Below are positions 46,936-59,155 of a stretch of DNA of 64,000 bases, in pieces. The position numbers were made by a program, and so were the translations under genes. The notes under the pieces are model-generated. The model was not told the origin of the DNA and made no database searches. It worked only from the letters and a program-made list of their open reading frames with translations. Each line of letters begins with the position of its first letter. Positions within the stretch are counted from its first letter, which is position 1. Location of the stretch: contig CM075767.1 in the NCBI GenBank assembly GCA_037974665.1, positions 31,583,498 through 31,647,497 on the forward strand. The letters are read 5' to 3'. This stretch comes from Ehretia macrophylla (lineage: Eukaryota > Streptophyta > Magnoliopsida > Boraginales > Ehretiaceae).

Positions 46936-47493
46936 GTCATGTTGAGGGCACAATTCCTTTATGTGTTAACGGTTCACAGTCCCAGCCTAGAAAGATGGCC
47001 CATTCAGAAGGCCCAATGGGCTTAACAACAACCCATCCGCTTCAACAACGTAGCATCCTCGCAAGACATGATATCGACGTGTTGTAGGGCCCTCTAATGT
47101 CCCGCGAGTAAGGTTGTCGTCCTTTTAACAGCTCACGACGTACGATCCGGGACAAAAAAATAGAGCTAAATTAGAAAAGTGGCCCGAAACTGATGAAAAC
47201 ATTCGATTTAGGACTCCAGAAAGGGCATAGCAAGCAAGCTAGTTGCCCCTGTCGTAGAGCTTTCGAAGAGCTTTCCAACGTTATGCTGTGCGCTGCGTAA
47301 CTCCTTACGGATAAAAAGTTATGGGCACCGGAGCGATGGAGACCTGGTCACAAGCCCTACGCCCTCGATTTGCAGGCCCAGCCTCCACGTGAAGCGAAGT
47401 TGTCTTGCCCAAGGTGCCGTGGGATTCGATAATAGAAATGTGGTGGATAAAGTATCTTGGAAACCCTAACCGGAGGAAAAAAAAATGAAAAGG

Positions 47494-47612
47494 GGGGTGC
47501 AACACAAGGACTTCCGAGGGGGTCACCCATCCTAGAACTATTCTTGCCCAAGCACTATTAACTTCGGAGTTCTGATGGGATCCGCTGCATTAGTGCTGGT
47601 ATGATCGCACCC
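47494..47612 (-). rRNA. 5S rRNA: 5S rRNA gene, copy 70
   Basis: Full length. Changes: C28G, G56T and C57A in box A, G68A, G72A, A77T, G97C, C107T. Probably inactive. Confidence 0.87.
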
Positions 47613-48171
47613 GTCAAGTTGAGGGCACAATTCCTTTATGTGTTAACGGTTCACAGTCCCAGCCAAGAGAGATGGCCCATTCAGAAGGCCCAATGGGCTT
47701 AACAACAACCCATCCACTTCAACGACCAAGCATCCTCGCAAGATGAGATATCGATGCATTGTAGGGCCCTCTAATGTCCCGCGAGTAAGGTTGTTGTCCT
47801 TTTAATAGCTCACGACGTACGATCTGGGAAGGAAAAACAGAGGTAAATTATAAAAGTGGCCCAAAACTGATGAAAATGTTCGATTTTGGGCTCCAAAAAT
47901 GGTAGAGCAAGCAAGCTGGCTGCCCCCATCGTAGGGCTCTCAGAGAGCTTTCCAACGGTATGCTGTGCGCCACATAACTCCTTACGGATCAAAAGTTATG
48001 GGCACCTAAGCGAAGGAGACCTGGTCACATGCCCTACACCCTCGGTTTGCTCGCCCAGCCTCTATGTGAAGCAAAGTTGTCTTGCCCAAGGTGCCGTGGA
48101 ATTCGATAATAGAAATGTGGTGGATAAAGTATCTTGGCAATGCTAACCGGAGGAAAAAAAAATTGAAAGGG

Positions 48172-48290
48172 GGGGCACAACACGAGGACTTCCCAGGGGG
48201 TCAACCATCCTAGTACTACTCTAGCCCAAGCACGCTTAAATTCAGAGTTCTGATGGGATCCGGTGCATTAGTGTAGTTATGATCGCACCC
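48172..48290 (-). rRNA. 5S rRNA: 5S rRNA gene, copy 71
   Basis: Full length, nine changes: C14A, A16T, G17A, C47T, G51T, G68T, G87T, C114T, A115G. C47T, G51T, G68T and G87T also occur in copies 72 and 86, marking a decayed subfamily. Confidence 0.86.
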
Positions 48291-48850
48291 GTCATGTTGA
48301 GGGCACAATTCCTTTATGTGTTAACAGTTCAAAGTCCCAGCCTAGAGAGATGGCCCATTCAGCAGGCCCAATGGGCTTAACGACAACCCATCCGCTTCAA
48401 CAACCCAGCATCCTCGCAAGACGAGATATAGATGCATTGTAGGACCTTCTAATGTCCCGCAAGTAAGGTTGTCGTCCTTTTAACAGCTCACGACGTACTA
48501 TCCGGGATGGAAAAACAGAGCAAAAAAAGAAAAGTAGCCCAAAACTGAGGAAAACGTTCGATTTTGGGCTCCAAAAAAGGGCACAACGAGCAAACTGGCT
48601 GCCCCTATCGTAGAGCTCTCGAAGAGCTTTCCAATGGTATGCTGTGCGCCGCATAACTCCTTTCGGATAAAAAGTTATGGACACCATTGCGACGGAGACC
48701 TGGTCACAAGCCCTACGCCCTCGATTTGAGGGCCCAGCGTCCACGTGAAGCGAAGTTGTCTTGCCTAAGGTGCAGTGGGATTTGATAATAGAAATCTGGT
48801 GGATAAAGTATCTTGGCAACCATAACCGGAGGAAAAAAAAATTGAAAGGG

Positions 48851-48969
48851 GGGGTGCAACACGAGGACTTCCCAGGGGGTCAACCATCCTAGTACTATTC
48901 TAGCCCTAGCACGCTTAAATTCAGAGTTCTGAAAGGATCTGCTGCATTAGTGCAGGTATGATCGCACCC
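48851..48969 (-). rRNA. 5S rRNA: 5S rRNA gene, copy 72
   Basis: Full length, the most diverged full copy with eleven changes: A16T, C28G, G30A, C36T, A37T, C47T, G51T, T63A, G68T, G72A, G87T. Very likely a pseudogene. Confidence 0.85.
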
Positions 48970-49528
48970 GTCATGTTGAGGGCACAACTCCTTTATGTGT
49001 TAACGGTTCAAAGTCCCAGCCTAGAGACATGGCCCATTTAGCAGGCCCAATGGGCTTAACGACAACCCATCCGCTTCAACAACCCAGCATCCTCGCAAGA
49101 CGAGATATTGATGCATTGTAGGGCCTTCTAATGTCCCGTGAGTAAGGTTGTCGTCCTTTTAACAGCTCACGACTTACGATCCGGGATGGAAAAACAGAGC
49201 TAAAAAAGAAAAGTAGCCCGAAACTGAGGAAAATGTTCAATTTTGGGCTCCAAAAAAGGGCATAACGAGCAAGCTGGCTGCCCCCGTTGTTGAGCTCTCG
49301 GAGAGCTTTCCAATGGTGTGTTGTACGCCGCGTAACTCCTCACAGATCAAAAGTTATGGGCACTGGAACGAAGGAGACCTGGTCACAAGCCCTACGCCCT
49401 CGGTTTGCTGGCCCAGCCTCCACGTGAAGCGAAGTTGTCTTGCCCAAGGTGCCGTGGGATTTGATAATAGAAATGTGGTGGATAAAGTATCTTGACAACC
49501 CTAACCGGAGGAAAAAAAATTGAAAATG

Positions 49529-49647
49529 GGGGTGCAACACAAGGACTTCTCAGGGGGTCACCCATCCTAGTACTACTCTCGCCCAAGCACGCTTAACTTC
49601 GGAATTCTTGTGGGATCCAGTGCATTAGTACGGGTATGATCGCACCC
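49529..49647 (-). rRNA. 5S rRNA: 5S rRNA gene, copy 73
   Basis: Full length. Changes: A16C, C18T, C29T, T38C, C39A, C44T, G98A, C107T. Confidence 0.87.
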
Positions 49648-50205
49648 GTCTTGTTGATGGCACAATTCCTTCATGTGTTAAAGGTTCACAGTCCCAACCT
49701 GGAGAGATAGCCCATTCAGATGGCCCAATGGGCTTAACGACAACCCATCCGCTTCAACAACTTAGCATCCTCGCAAGACGAGATATCGACGAATTTTAGG
49801 GCCTTCCAATGTCCCGCGGGTAAGGTTGTCGTCCTTTTAACAGCTCACGACGTACAATATGGGACGAAAAAATATAGCAAAATTTGAAAAGTGGCCTGAA
49901 ACTGATGAAAACATTTGATTTTGGTCTCCAAAAAAGGCACATCGAGCGAGCTAGTTGCCCCCGTCGTAGAGCTCTCGAAGAGCTTTACAACGGTATGCTG
50001 TGCGCCGTGTAACTTCTTACGGATCAAAAGTTATGGGCACCGGAGCGACGGAGACATGGTCACAAGCCCTACGCCCACGGTTTGCAGGACCATCCTCCAC
50101 GTGAAGCGAAGTTATCTTGCCCAAGGTGCTGTGGGATTCGATAATAGAAATGTGGTGGATAAAGTATCTTGGCAACCCTAACCGGAGGAAAAAAATTTGA
50201 AAAGG

Positions 50206-50324
50206 GGGGTGCAATACGGGGACTTCCCAGGGGGTCACCCATCCTAATACTACTCTCGCCCAAGCTCGCTTAACTTCGGAGTTCTGATGGGATCCGGTGC
50301 ATTAGTGCTGGTATGATCGCACCC
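50206..50324 (-). rRNA. 5S rRNA: 5S rRNA gene, copy 74
   Basis: Full length. Changes: T59A in box A, C78T, T106C, G110A. T106C and G110A are shared with copy 76. Confidence 0.91.
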
Positions 50325-50882
50325 GTCATGTTGAGGGGACAATTCCTTTATGTTTTAATGGTTCACAGTCCCAGCCTAGAGAGATGGCCCATTCAGAAGG
50401 CCCAATGGGCTTAACAACAACCCATCCACTTCAACAACGCAGCATCCTCGCAAGACGTGATATCGACGCGTTGTAAGGCCCTCTAATGTCCCACGACTTG
50501 GGTTGTCATCCTTTTAACAGCTCACGACGTACGATCTGGGATGAAAAAACAAAACTAAATTAGAAAAGTGGCCCGAAACTGATGAAAACGTTCGATTTTG
50601 GGCTCCAAAAAGGGCATAGCAAGCAAGCAAGCTGCCCCCGTCGTAGAGCTTTCGAAGAGCTTTCCAACGGTATGCTGTGCGCTGCGTAACTCCTTGCGGA
50701 TAAAAAGTTATGGGCACCGGAGCGACGGAGACCTGGTCACAAGTCCTACGCCGTCGGTTTGTTGGCCCAGCCTCCGCATGAAGCGAAGTTGTCTTGCCCA
50801 TGGTGCCGTGGGATTCGATAATAGAAATGTGGTGGATAAAGTATCTTGGCAACCCTAACCGGAGGAAAAAAAATTTAAAATG

Positions 50883-51001
50883 GGGGTGCAACACGAGGAC
50901 TTCCCAGGGGGTCACCCATCATAGTACTACTCTTGCCCAAGCACGCTTAACTTCGGAGTTCTGATGGGATCTGGTGCATTAGTGTTGGTATGATCGCACC
51001 C
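50883..51001 (-). rRNA. 5S rRNA: 5S rRNA gene, copy 75
   Basis: Full length. Changes: G17A, G30A, G68A, G81T. G30A, G68A and G81T recur in copy 77 on the other side of the LTR. Confidence 0.91.
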
Positions 51002-51559
51002 GTCATGTTGAGGGCACAATTCCTTTTTGTGTTAATGGTTCACAGTCCCAGCCTAGAGAGATGGCCCATTCAGAAGGCCCAATGGGCTTAACGACAACCC
51101 ATCCGCTTCAACAACCCAGCATCCTCGCAAGATGAGATATCGACGCGTTGTAGGGTCCTCTAATGTCCAGCGAGTAAGGTTGTCGTCCTTTTAACAGCTC
51201 ACGACGTACTATCCGGGACGGAAAAACAAAGTTAAAAAAGAAAAGTGGCCCGAAACTGATGAAAACGTTCGATTTTGGGCTCCAAAAAGGGCACAACGAG
51301 CAAGCTAGCTGCCACTGTCGTAGAGCTCTCGAAGAGCTTTCCAACGGTTTGCTGTGAGCCGCGTAACTCCTTACGGATCAAAAGTTATAGGCATCGGAAA
51401 GACGGAGAGCTGGTCACAAGCCCTATGCCCTCGGTTTGCGGGCCCAGCCTCCACGTGAAGTGAAGTTATCTTTCCCAAGGTGCCGTGGGATTCGATAATA
51501 GAAATGTGGAGGATAAAGTATCTTGACAACCCTAACCGGAGGAAAAAAAATTGAAAAGG

Positions 51560-51678
51560 GGGGTGCAATACGGGGACTTCCCAGGGGGTCACCCATCCTA
51601 GTACCACTCTCGCCCAAGCACGCTTAACTTCGGAGTTCTGATAGGATCTGGTGCATTAGTACTGGTATGATCGCACCC
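51560..51678 (-). rRNA. 5S rRNA: 5S rRNA gene, copy 76
   Basis: Full length, last gene before the solo LTR. Changes: C18T, G30A, C36T, A74G, T106C, G110A. Confidence 0.9.
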
Positions 51679-51968
51679 ATCATGTTGAGGGGACAATTCC
51701 TTTATGTGTTAACGGTTCACAGTCTCAGCCTAGAGAGATGGCCCATTCAGAAGGCCCAATGGGCTTAACAACAACCCATCTGCTTCAATAATGCAGCATC
51801 CTCGTAAGACGTGATATCGACGCGTTGTAGGGCCCTCTAATGTCCATCGAGTTGGGTTGTCGTCCTTTTAACAGCTCACGACGTACGATCCGGGACGGAA
51901 AAACAGAGCTAAATTAGAAAAGTGGCCCGAAACTGATGAAAACGTTCAATTTTGGGCTCCAAAAAGGG

Positions 51969-51973
51969 CACAG
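51969..51973. repeat. Left 5-bp target duplication, CACAG
   Basis: Part of the spacer block AAAAAGGGCACAG. It is repeated exactly at 55381-55385 on the other side of the LTR. A 5-bp duplication is the usual footprint of LTR-element integrases. Confidence 0.92.
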
Positions 51974-54900
51974 TGTGAGGCCCGACCCCGATTTGCATGC
52001 CATGACCTAGGTTTAAGAAATGAGTTCATTTTATGTGCCATGCATTGAATTACGTGCATTCATTTAGGGTTGCGTGCAATTACTTGAAAAATGTGCATTT
52101 GTCTCGTAGTTCGTGTCCTACCTCGTAGTGCGTGCCCTAAACCTAGATTTGTGTGCCTTCACGCTAATCAAGAAAGTATCTTTTACGAAGCACTAGACTA
52201 TTAAACAATTCTACAAAGTCCACTATCAATATAATAATCCAAATTCCATTCACTAGAAGACAAAAAATGCACCAAACACTAGACATTCCTTATTCTTTAT
52301 TCTTTGTTCTTTTTGCATTTTCAACACACAACAATTAACACCCAAAAGATGACAAGAATTCAGAATTTTGCACATGTCATAGCCGACCATACCATGGTTT
52401 TGCACAAGGTTTGAGCAAATTTTTATTCTATTGCATGCTAAGACAAATTATGACTCAAAGCATTAAAAAATTGCTCAAATCTCACTCAATCTCCTCACCA
52501 TTCTCGGCCATAACACCTTGCCATGCTAGACATTTCAAAATTTAAAGCATTTTGAAGAAAAAAGCTGAATTTGAAAGCATCAAGGCTGAGCATGCTCCTC
52601 AACTTGCAAAGCTTTTGTTTTATCTTCATTTCCTTCATTTCTTTCTCTCACATTTCTCTCTCACTCTCATTTCCTCTCTCCATTTCGGTCCTTGGCTGAA
52701 CTTTCACCATCTTTGCTCCTCTTCATCATTCCTTAGTCGAACAAGGCAAGCAAATCATCCAAGCAACTCAAGCAAACAAGCTAGAGTTCGAAAATCACTC
52801 TTGCATGTGCATTGAAGCTTCATTTCGGCCCTAGGTAAGCTTCTTGACAACCATTTCTTTTCTTCATGGTTTAACCTCATGCTTGTGCTAAGAGATTGAT
52901 CATTAAGCTAGGAAAAATAGAGATAAACTAGTGAGGTTCTCGGCTAAGCAAGGGAAAGGAGAAGATTTGAGCTTCAACAAAGGGTCTTGAGCATTTTGTG
53001 GTTGATTGCTAAGGTGAGGGTTAAAACCTTTTGAAAACTCTTTAAAATTTCACATGCATGCTCATAAATGTGTGTATTTGCTTTTGTACTTGAGTTATAT
53101 GGTCGGTCATGAGCTTAAACAACCATGCATGACAAGATCTTGGCTTGAAAATGATGCTAGGTGAAGTCGAATTTATGTGACAGCTCTCTGACCCGTCTGT
53201 TCGAGGTAAGTTTAGCTAGGCCAATGATGTTGAAAATTCTTGAAAATTGGTAGGTGGCTAGTTTTGACAGTTTTGAACAGTTTTTTCCAGAAATAGGCCG
53301 AAGCTAATTTTGACTCTAAGGTCCTCAAAATAGCAGATCTTTGAAATGTGACAAAATCTGGAAATCTGGAGAAACGAATCAGGTTTTGGCAGATGCACTG
53401 ACCTTGTGGAACGAACCATATTTGACCTCGTAAATGTTGTCCAAAATGTATGAAAATTGGTGTAATGCTATATTTTTCAGTTCTGGACAATTTTGTCAGA
53501 AATAGACCAAAGCTAAAACTGACTCTAAGGACCTCAAAAACGTCATTTTCTGGAAAGTGTGCAAATCTGGACAGTTTTGTGCTACCTCACTGTTTCGGCT
53601 ATAACTAATGATTCTGAACTCCAATTGATGCAAGGTTTGTTTCTGAGTTTAGTTAACTTCTTAAGCTTTAATTTGAAATCTTATTCACTGAATTTGGAGA
53701 TTGTTTGCTTACCTGATTGATTGTGAGAAAACATCCTATTGCAGTGAGTGTTTCACTTAGCTATATGCATGGAAAACTATTGTAACCTCTCTTGTGGTAC
53801 TAATTGCTTGGAATTGTGATGTTGGAATATTGTGTGGACTGTTTTGAGTACTTGAGGATGTTTGAATTGAATGATGTATGACTTGGGAATGATGTTGAGT
53901 TGACTTAGGGTTTGAACACACGATTATGCATGAAATGGAAACCCTAATGGCTAAGTAGTCTTACTAAGTGTTAATCATTGGATATTGTGTGGAAACTGTA
54001 CGTTGCGTGGGCTGCCCGTAAATGTCTTATAACTTCAATTATGGTTTTGACCATTGCATGTTGTCAAATAAGCTTTTCTTGCTACCGAACCCACGTAAAT
54101 GTTGTTGCATGTTGAATAATTCGTATCACTTGATTATATGAGCTTCTTAATGAGTTATATGGCCTGTTTTACATGTGTTACATGGCTTCCCGTTTGATGT
54201 TCATATGGCTCGATATGCATTTCAAGTGAAATTATTTGTCTTATCGTGCCTTATTTGACTACTTGACAACGTGCGATCTTATAACTGTTCGGAGGCAACC
54301 TACTTTGTTGTCCTCCTAATGTGATATGTTAAATGTTATAAATGTGCATTACATACAAGGTTGCAACCTTTCGTGTGGCATGTTAGCGTTTCACGTCCGC
54401 CGAGCGGCATCGGGCTTGCCGGTGCTACCGTGACTACCATGATCCAATTCCCTCTCTCGCTTGGTATTCACCCTTGGAGAGTTGGGTCGTAGGTTTCGGG
54501 GTACATCCGGAGTACACCCAATTGGGAGTGATAAGTGGATTATTGAAGTCGGCCGCAACAATTGATTTGAAATTGAAATTGAGAGCAAATGCTCACCGTA
54601 TCCTTGAAATGATTGGTAATTGTATATGTTTCTCGATTTGTTTCTTATAATTGCTTACCATATTATTTGTAATATGTGACATGTTTTAAAAAGGGATTTT
54701 CATAAATTGAACCGGAAAAATGAGTTCAAAACTTATTTCTCGTTCCCCCTCGCTGAGTTCATAAGGACTCACCCTCTTTTATCATCTAAAGTGAAGAAGA
54801 ATAGCTATAGGAACCCGAGGATAATGTACCTAATGATGAACCCTTGGAGTGATTTCCTGTTATTGTTGTTTTGCTTCAACGTGACTACTTGTGTACCTTT

Positions 54901-55380
54901 TGCTGCTTGAAGACTATTTCCCTTATGTTATTTGTTGCTTGTGATGTAAAAGACCCCCGTTGTAATTTGGGGTCTAATTTTGGTTTGTACTTATATAATC
55001 TCAATTGGTACTCACTAATAAGCTAAGATCAACAGGTATATTTTGAAATGAGGATAAATGGACAAACGAGACATAGTATCATGCTAGGTTATAAATCAAA
55101 CGGGACGTCAAATTAACCAATAGGCAATTCAATTGATGGAATAATAGTAAACTTAGTTGGAATTGAATTTGAGATGGTAAATTTTGAGGCTGTTAGAAAA
55201 TTTAGGTCAAAACAAAGAGCCCAATTACAGCCGTTATGCTGCCGGATTTTCGAAAAAAATTTGAAGTCTAGAATAAAACGTTAAGTGTTAAACCTCCTAG
55301 AATGATTAAGAATGTGAAAGGACTTGAATGTTTAGATCACACCCTAGTCTAACCTTTATAGGCCAGGTTGGGGCGTGACA
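51974..55380 (+). mobile_element. Solo LTR, 3407 bp, plant LTR retrotransposon
   Basis: Fossil solo LTR. It starts TGTGAGGCCCGACCCC and ends GGTTGGGGCGTGACA, so it has TG...CA ends, and a perfect 5-bp target duplication flanks it. No internal retroviral genes and no second LTR are present, as expected after LTR-LTR recombination. Inside are an AT-rich opening, a pyrimidine-rich stretch (about 52620-52690), an imperfect tandem duplication (about 53180-53590), and a 3' part shared with the fragment at 3747-4922. Its length and the CTCGCTGAGTTCATAAGGACTCACC-like segment near the 3' end recall long-LTR Ty3/gypsy elements of the Tekay/Del type; family and orientation are inference. It looks whole as an LTR. 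Age cannot be measured without its partner; the intact duplication argues against great age. Confidence 0.88.
53180..53590. repeat. Imperfect tandem duplication inside the LTR
   Basis: Two copies about 210 bp apart. TGAAAATTGG occurs at 53241 and 53451, followed in each by CAGAAATAG(G/A)CC, TTGACTCTAAGG or CTGACTCTAAGG, CCTCAAAA and AAATCTGGA. The copies differ at many bases, so the duplication is older than the insertion. Confidence 0.8.
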
Positions 55381-55385
55381 CACAG
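55381..55385. repeat. Right 5-bp target duplication, CACAG
   Basis: Exact repeat of 51969-51973. The spacer continues normally after it as CAAGCAAGC, so nothing was lost at the insertion. Confidence 0.92.
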
Positions 55386-55647
55386 CAAGCAAGCAAGCTG
55401 CCCCTGTCGTAGAGCATTTGAAGTGCTTTCCAATGGTATGATGTGCGCTGCGTAACTCCTTGCGGATAAAAAGTTATGGGCACCGGATCGACGGAGACCT
55501 GGTCACAAGCCCTACGCCCTCGGTATGCTGGCCCAGCCTCCACGTGAAGCGAAGTTGTCTTGCCCAAGGTGCAGTGAGATTGGATAATAGAAATGTGGTG
55601 GATAAAGTATCTTGGCAACCCTAACCGGAGGAAAAAAAATTTAAAAT

Positions 55648-55766
55648 GGGGTGCAACACGAGGACTTCCCAAGGGGTCACCCATCATAGTACTACTCTTG
55701 CCCAAGCACGCTTAACTTCGGAGTTCTGATGGGATCTGGTGCATTAGTGCTGGTATGATCGCACCC
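55648..55766 (-). rRNA. 5S rRNA: 5S rRNA gene, copy 77
   Basis: Full length, first gene after the solo LTR. Changes: G30A, G68A, G81T, C95T. It resembles copy 75. Confidence 0.91.
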
Positions 55767-56324
55767 GTCAAGTTGAGGGCACAATTCCTTTTTGTGTTAA
55801 TGGTTCACAGTCCCAGCCTAGAGAGATGGCCCATTCAGAATGCCCAATGGGCTTAACGACAACCCATCCGCTTCAACATCCCAGCACCCTCGCAAGACGA
55901 GATATTGACACGATGTAGGGTCCTCTAATGTCACGCGAGTAAGGTTGTTGTCCTTTTAATAGCTCACGACATACTATCCGGGACGAAAAAACAAAGCTAA
56001 AAAAGAAAAGTGGCCCGAAACTGATGAAAATGTTCGATTTTGGGCTCCAAAAAAGGCACAACGAGCAAACTAGCTGCCACCGTCGTAGAGCTCTCGAAGA
56101 TCTTTCCAACGGTATGCTGTGTGCCACGTAACTCCTTATGGGTCAAAAGTTATGGGCACCGGAAGGAGGGAGAGCTGGTCACAAACCCTATGCCCTCGGT
56201 TTGCGGGCCCAGCCTCCACGTGAAGCGAAGTTATCTTGCCCAAGGTGCCGTGGGATTCGATAATAGAAATGTGGTGGATAAAGTATCTTGGCAACCCTAA
56301 CCGGAGGAAAAAAAATTGAAAAGG

Positions 56325-56443
56325 GGTGTCCAACACAAGGACTTCTAAGGGGGTCACCCATCCTAGTACTACTCTCGCCCAAGAACGCTTAACTTCGGAG
56401 TTTTGATGGGATCCGGTGCATTAGTGCTGGTATGATCGCACCC
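56325..56443 (-). rRNA. 5S rRNA: 5S rRNA gene, copy 78
   Basis: Full length. Changes: G41A, G60T in box A, G97T, G98A, C107T, C114G. Confidence 0.89.
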
Positions 56444-57002
56444 GTCATGTTGAGGGCACAATTCCTTTATGTGTTAACGGTTCACAGTCCTAGCCTAGAA
56501 AGATGGCCCATTCAGAAGGCCCAATGGGCTTAACGACAACCCATCCGCTTCAACAACCCAGCATCCTCGCAAGATGAGATATCGACGCGTTGTAGGGCAC
56601 TCTAATGTCCCACGAGTAAGGTTGTCGTCCTTTTAACAGCTCACGACGTACGATCCGGGACGGAAAAACAATGCTAAAAAAGAAAAGTGGCCCAAAACTG
56701 ATGAAAACGTTCGATTTTGGGCTCCAAAAAAAGGCAAAGTGAGTAAACTGGCTGCCCCCGTCGTAGAGCTCTCGGAGAGCTTTCCAACGGTATGCTGTGC
56801 ACCGCGTAACTCCTTATGGATCAAAAGTTATGGGCACCGGAGCGAATGAGACCTGGTCACAAGCCCTACGCCCTCGGTTTGCTGTCCCAGCCTCCACGTG
56901 AAGCGAAGTTGTCTTACCCAATGTCCCGTGGGATTTGATAATAGAAATGTGGTGGATAAAGTATCTTGGCAACCCTAACCGGAGCAAAAAAAATTGAAAA
57001 GG

Positions 57003-57121
57003 GGGGTGCAACACGAGGACTTCCCAGGGGGTCACCCAACCTAGTACTACTCTCGCCCAAGCGTGCTTAACGTCGGAGTTCTGATGGGATCCGATGGATT
57101 AGTGCTGGTATGATCGCACCC
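57003..57121 (-). rRNA. 5S rRNA: 5S rRNA gene, copy 79
   Basis: Full length. Changes: G25C, C28T, A50C, G58A and T59C in box A, A83T in box C. Confidence 0.89.
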
Positions 57122-57680
57122 GTCATGTTGATGGCCCAATTCCTTTATGTGTTACCGGTTCACAGTCCCAACCTAGAAAGATAGCCCATTCAGAAGGCCC
57201 AATGGGCTTAACGACAACCCATCCACTTCAACAACCCAGCATCCTCGCAAGACGAGATATCGACGCATTGTAGGGCCCTTTAATGTCCCGTGAGTATGGT
57301 TGTCGTCCTTTTAACAGCTCACGACGTACGATATGGGACAGAAAAACAGAGCTAAACTAGAAAAGTGGCCCGAAACTGATGAAAACGTTCGATTTTGGTC
57401 TCCAAAAAATGGAAAAGCGAGCAAGCTGGCATCTCTCGTCGTAGAGTTCTCGGAGAGCTTTCCAAAGGTATGCTGTGCGCCGCATAACTCCTTACGGATC
57501 AAAAGTTATGGGCACCAAAGCGAAGGAGACCTAGTGACAAGCCCCACGCTCTCGGTTTGCTGGCCCAGCCTCTACGTGAAGCGAAGTTGTCTTGCCCAAG
57601 GTGCCGTGGGATTCGATAATAGAAATGTGGTGGAAAAAGTATCTTAGCAACCCTAACCGGAGGAAAAAAAATTGAAAATG

Positions 57681-57799
57681 GGGGTGCAACACGAGGACTT
57701 CCCAGGGGGTCACCCATCCTAGTACTACACTCGCCCAAGCACGCTTAACTTTGGAGTTCTGGTGGGATCCGGTGCATTAGTGCTGGTATGATCGCACCC
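57681..57799 (-). rRNA. 5S rRNA: 5S rRNA gene, copy 80
   Basis: Full length. Changes: T38C, G48A, A71T in the intermediate element. Confidence 0.93.
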
Positions 57800-58358
57800 G
57801 TCATGTTGGGGGCACAATTTCTTTATGTGTTAACGGTTCACAGTCCCAGCCTAGAGAGATAGTCTATTAAGAAGGCCCAATGGGCTTAACGACAACCCAT
57901 CTGCTTCAACAACCCTGCATCCTCGCAAGACGAGATATCGACGCGTTGTAGGGCCCTCTAATGTCCGGCGAGTAAGGTTGTCGTCCTTTTAACACCTCAC
58001 GACGTACGATCTGGGATGAAAAAAGAGAGCTAAATTAGAAAAAGTGGCCCGAAACTGATGAAATCGTTTGATTTTGGGCTCCAAAAAGGGCACAGCGTAC
58101 AAGCTGGCTGCCCCCACCGTAGAGCTCTCGATGAACTTTCCAACGGTATGGTGTACGCCGTGTAACTCCTTACGGATAAAAAGTTATGGGCACCGGAGCG
58201 ACGGAGACCTGGACACAAGCCCTACGACCTCGGTTTGCGGGCCCACCCTCAATGTGAAGCGAAGTTGTCTTGCCTAAGGTGCAGTGGGATTCGATAATAG
58301 AAGTGTGGTAGATAATGTATCTTGGCAACCCCAACCGGAGGAAAAAAAATTGAAAAAG

Positions 58359-58477
58359 GGGGTGCAACACGAGGACTTCCCAGGGGGTCACCCATCCTAG
58401 TACTACTCTCGCCCAAGCACGCTTAACTTTAGAGTTCTGATGGGATCCAGTGCATTAGTGGTGGTATGATCTCACCC
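58359..58477 (-). rRNA. 5S rRNA: 5S rRNA gene, copy 81
   Basis: Full length. Changes: C6A, G17C, C29T, C47T, G48A. Both bases of the 47-48 CpG are lost, as in copy 83. Confidence 0.9.
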
Positions 58478-59036
58478 GTCATGTTGAGGGCACAATTCCT
58501 TTATGCGTTAACTGTTCACTGTCCCAGCCTAGAGAGATGGCCCATTCAGAAGGCCCAATGGGCTTAACGACAACCCATCAGCTTCAACAACCCAGCATCC
58601 TCGCAAGACGAGATATCAATGCGTTGTAGGGCCCTCTAATGTCCCGCGAGTAAGGTTGTCGTCCTATTAACAGCTCACAACGTATGATCCGGGACGGAAA
58701 AAGAGAGCTAAAAAAGAAAAGTGGCCCAAAACTGATGAAAACGTTCGATTTTGGGCTCCAAAAAAGGGCACAATGAGCAAGCTGACTACACTTGTAGTAG
58801 AGCTGTCGGAGAGCTTTCCAACGGTACGCTGTGCGCCGCGTAACTCCTTACGGATAAAAAGTTATGGGCACCGGAGCGAAGGAGACCTGGTCACAAGCCC
58901 TACGCCCTCGGTTTGCTGGCCCAGCCTCCACGTGAAGCGAAGTTGTCTTGCCCACGGTGCCGTGGGATTCGATAATAGAAATGTGGTGGATAAAGTATCT
59001 TGGCAACCCTAACCGGAGGAAAAAAAATTGAAAAGG

Positions 59037-59155
59037 GGGGTGCAACACGAGGACTTCCCAGGGGGTCACCCATCCTAGTACTACTCTCGCCCAAGCATGC
59101 TTGACTTGGGAGTTCTGATCGGATCCGGTGCATTAATGCTGGTATGATCGAACCC
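59037..59155 (-). rRNA. 5S rRNA: 5S rRNA gene, copy 82
   Basis: Full length. Changes: G5T, C20T, C36G, G48C, T53C and G58A in box A. Confidence 0.89.

Larger units (their letters stand above)
4923..51973 (-). repeat. 5S rDNA tandem array, block 2
   Basis: Main block with 70 full-length 5S genes, all on the minus strand. Spacing between gene starts is 674-680 bp in most units. Exceptions are 772 bp (spacer gain near 7.6 kb), 556 bp (loss near 17.28 kb), 534 bp (loss near 22.5 kb), 630 bp twice (near 25.07 and 25.70 kb), 642 bp (near 37.1 kb), 656 bp (near 39.1 kb), 664 bp (near 33.5 kb) and 666 bp (near 19.15 kb). The spacers hold no gene. Every spacer over 300 bp follows the layout given in the representative spacer entry. 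Confidence 0.97.

Noticed and set aside
52552-54910. Short open frames inside the solo LTR (for example 52552-52815, 54707-54910)
   Set aside because: They lie in non-coding terminal-repeat DNA, are low in complexity or chance length, and resemble no domain I know.
51974-55380. A complete LTR retrotransposon with gag-pol
   Set aside because: Only one LTR length is present, with target duplications directly at its two ends and no retroviral protein similarity inside.
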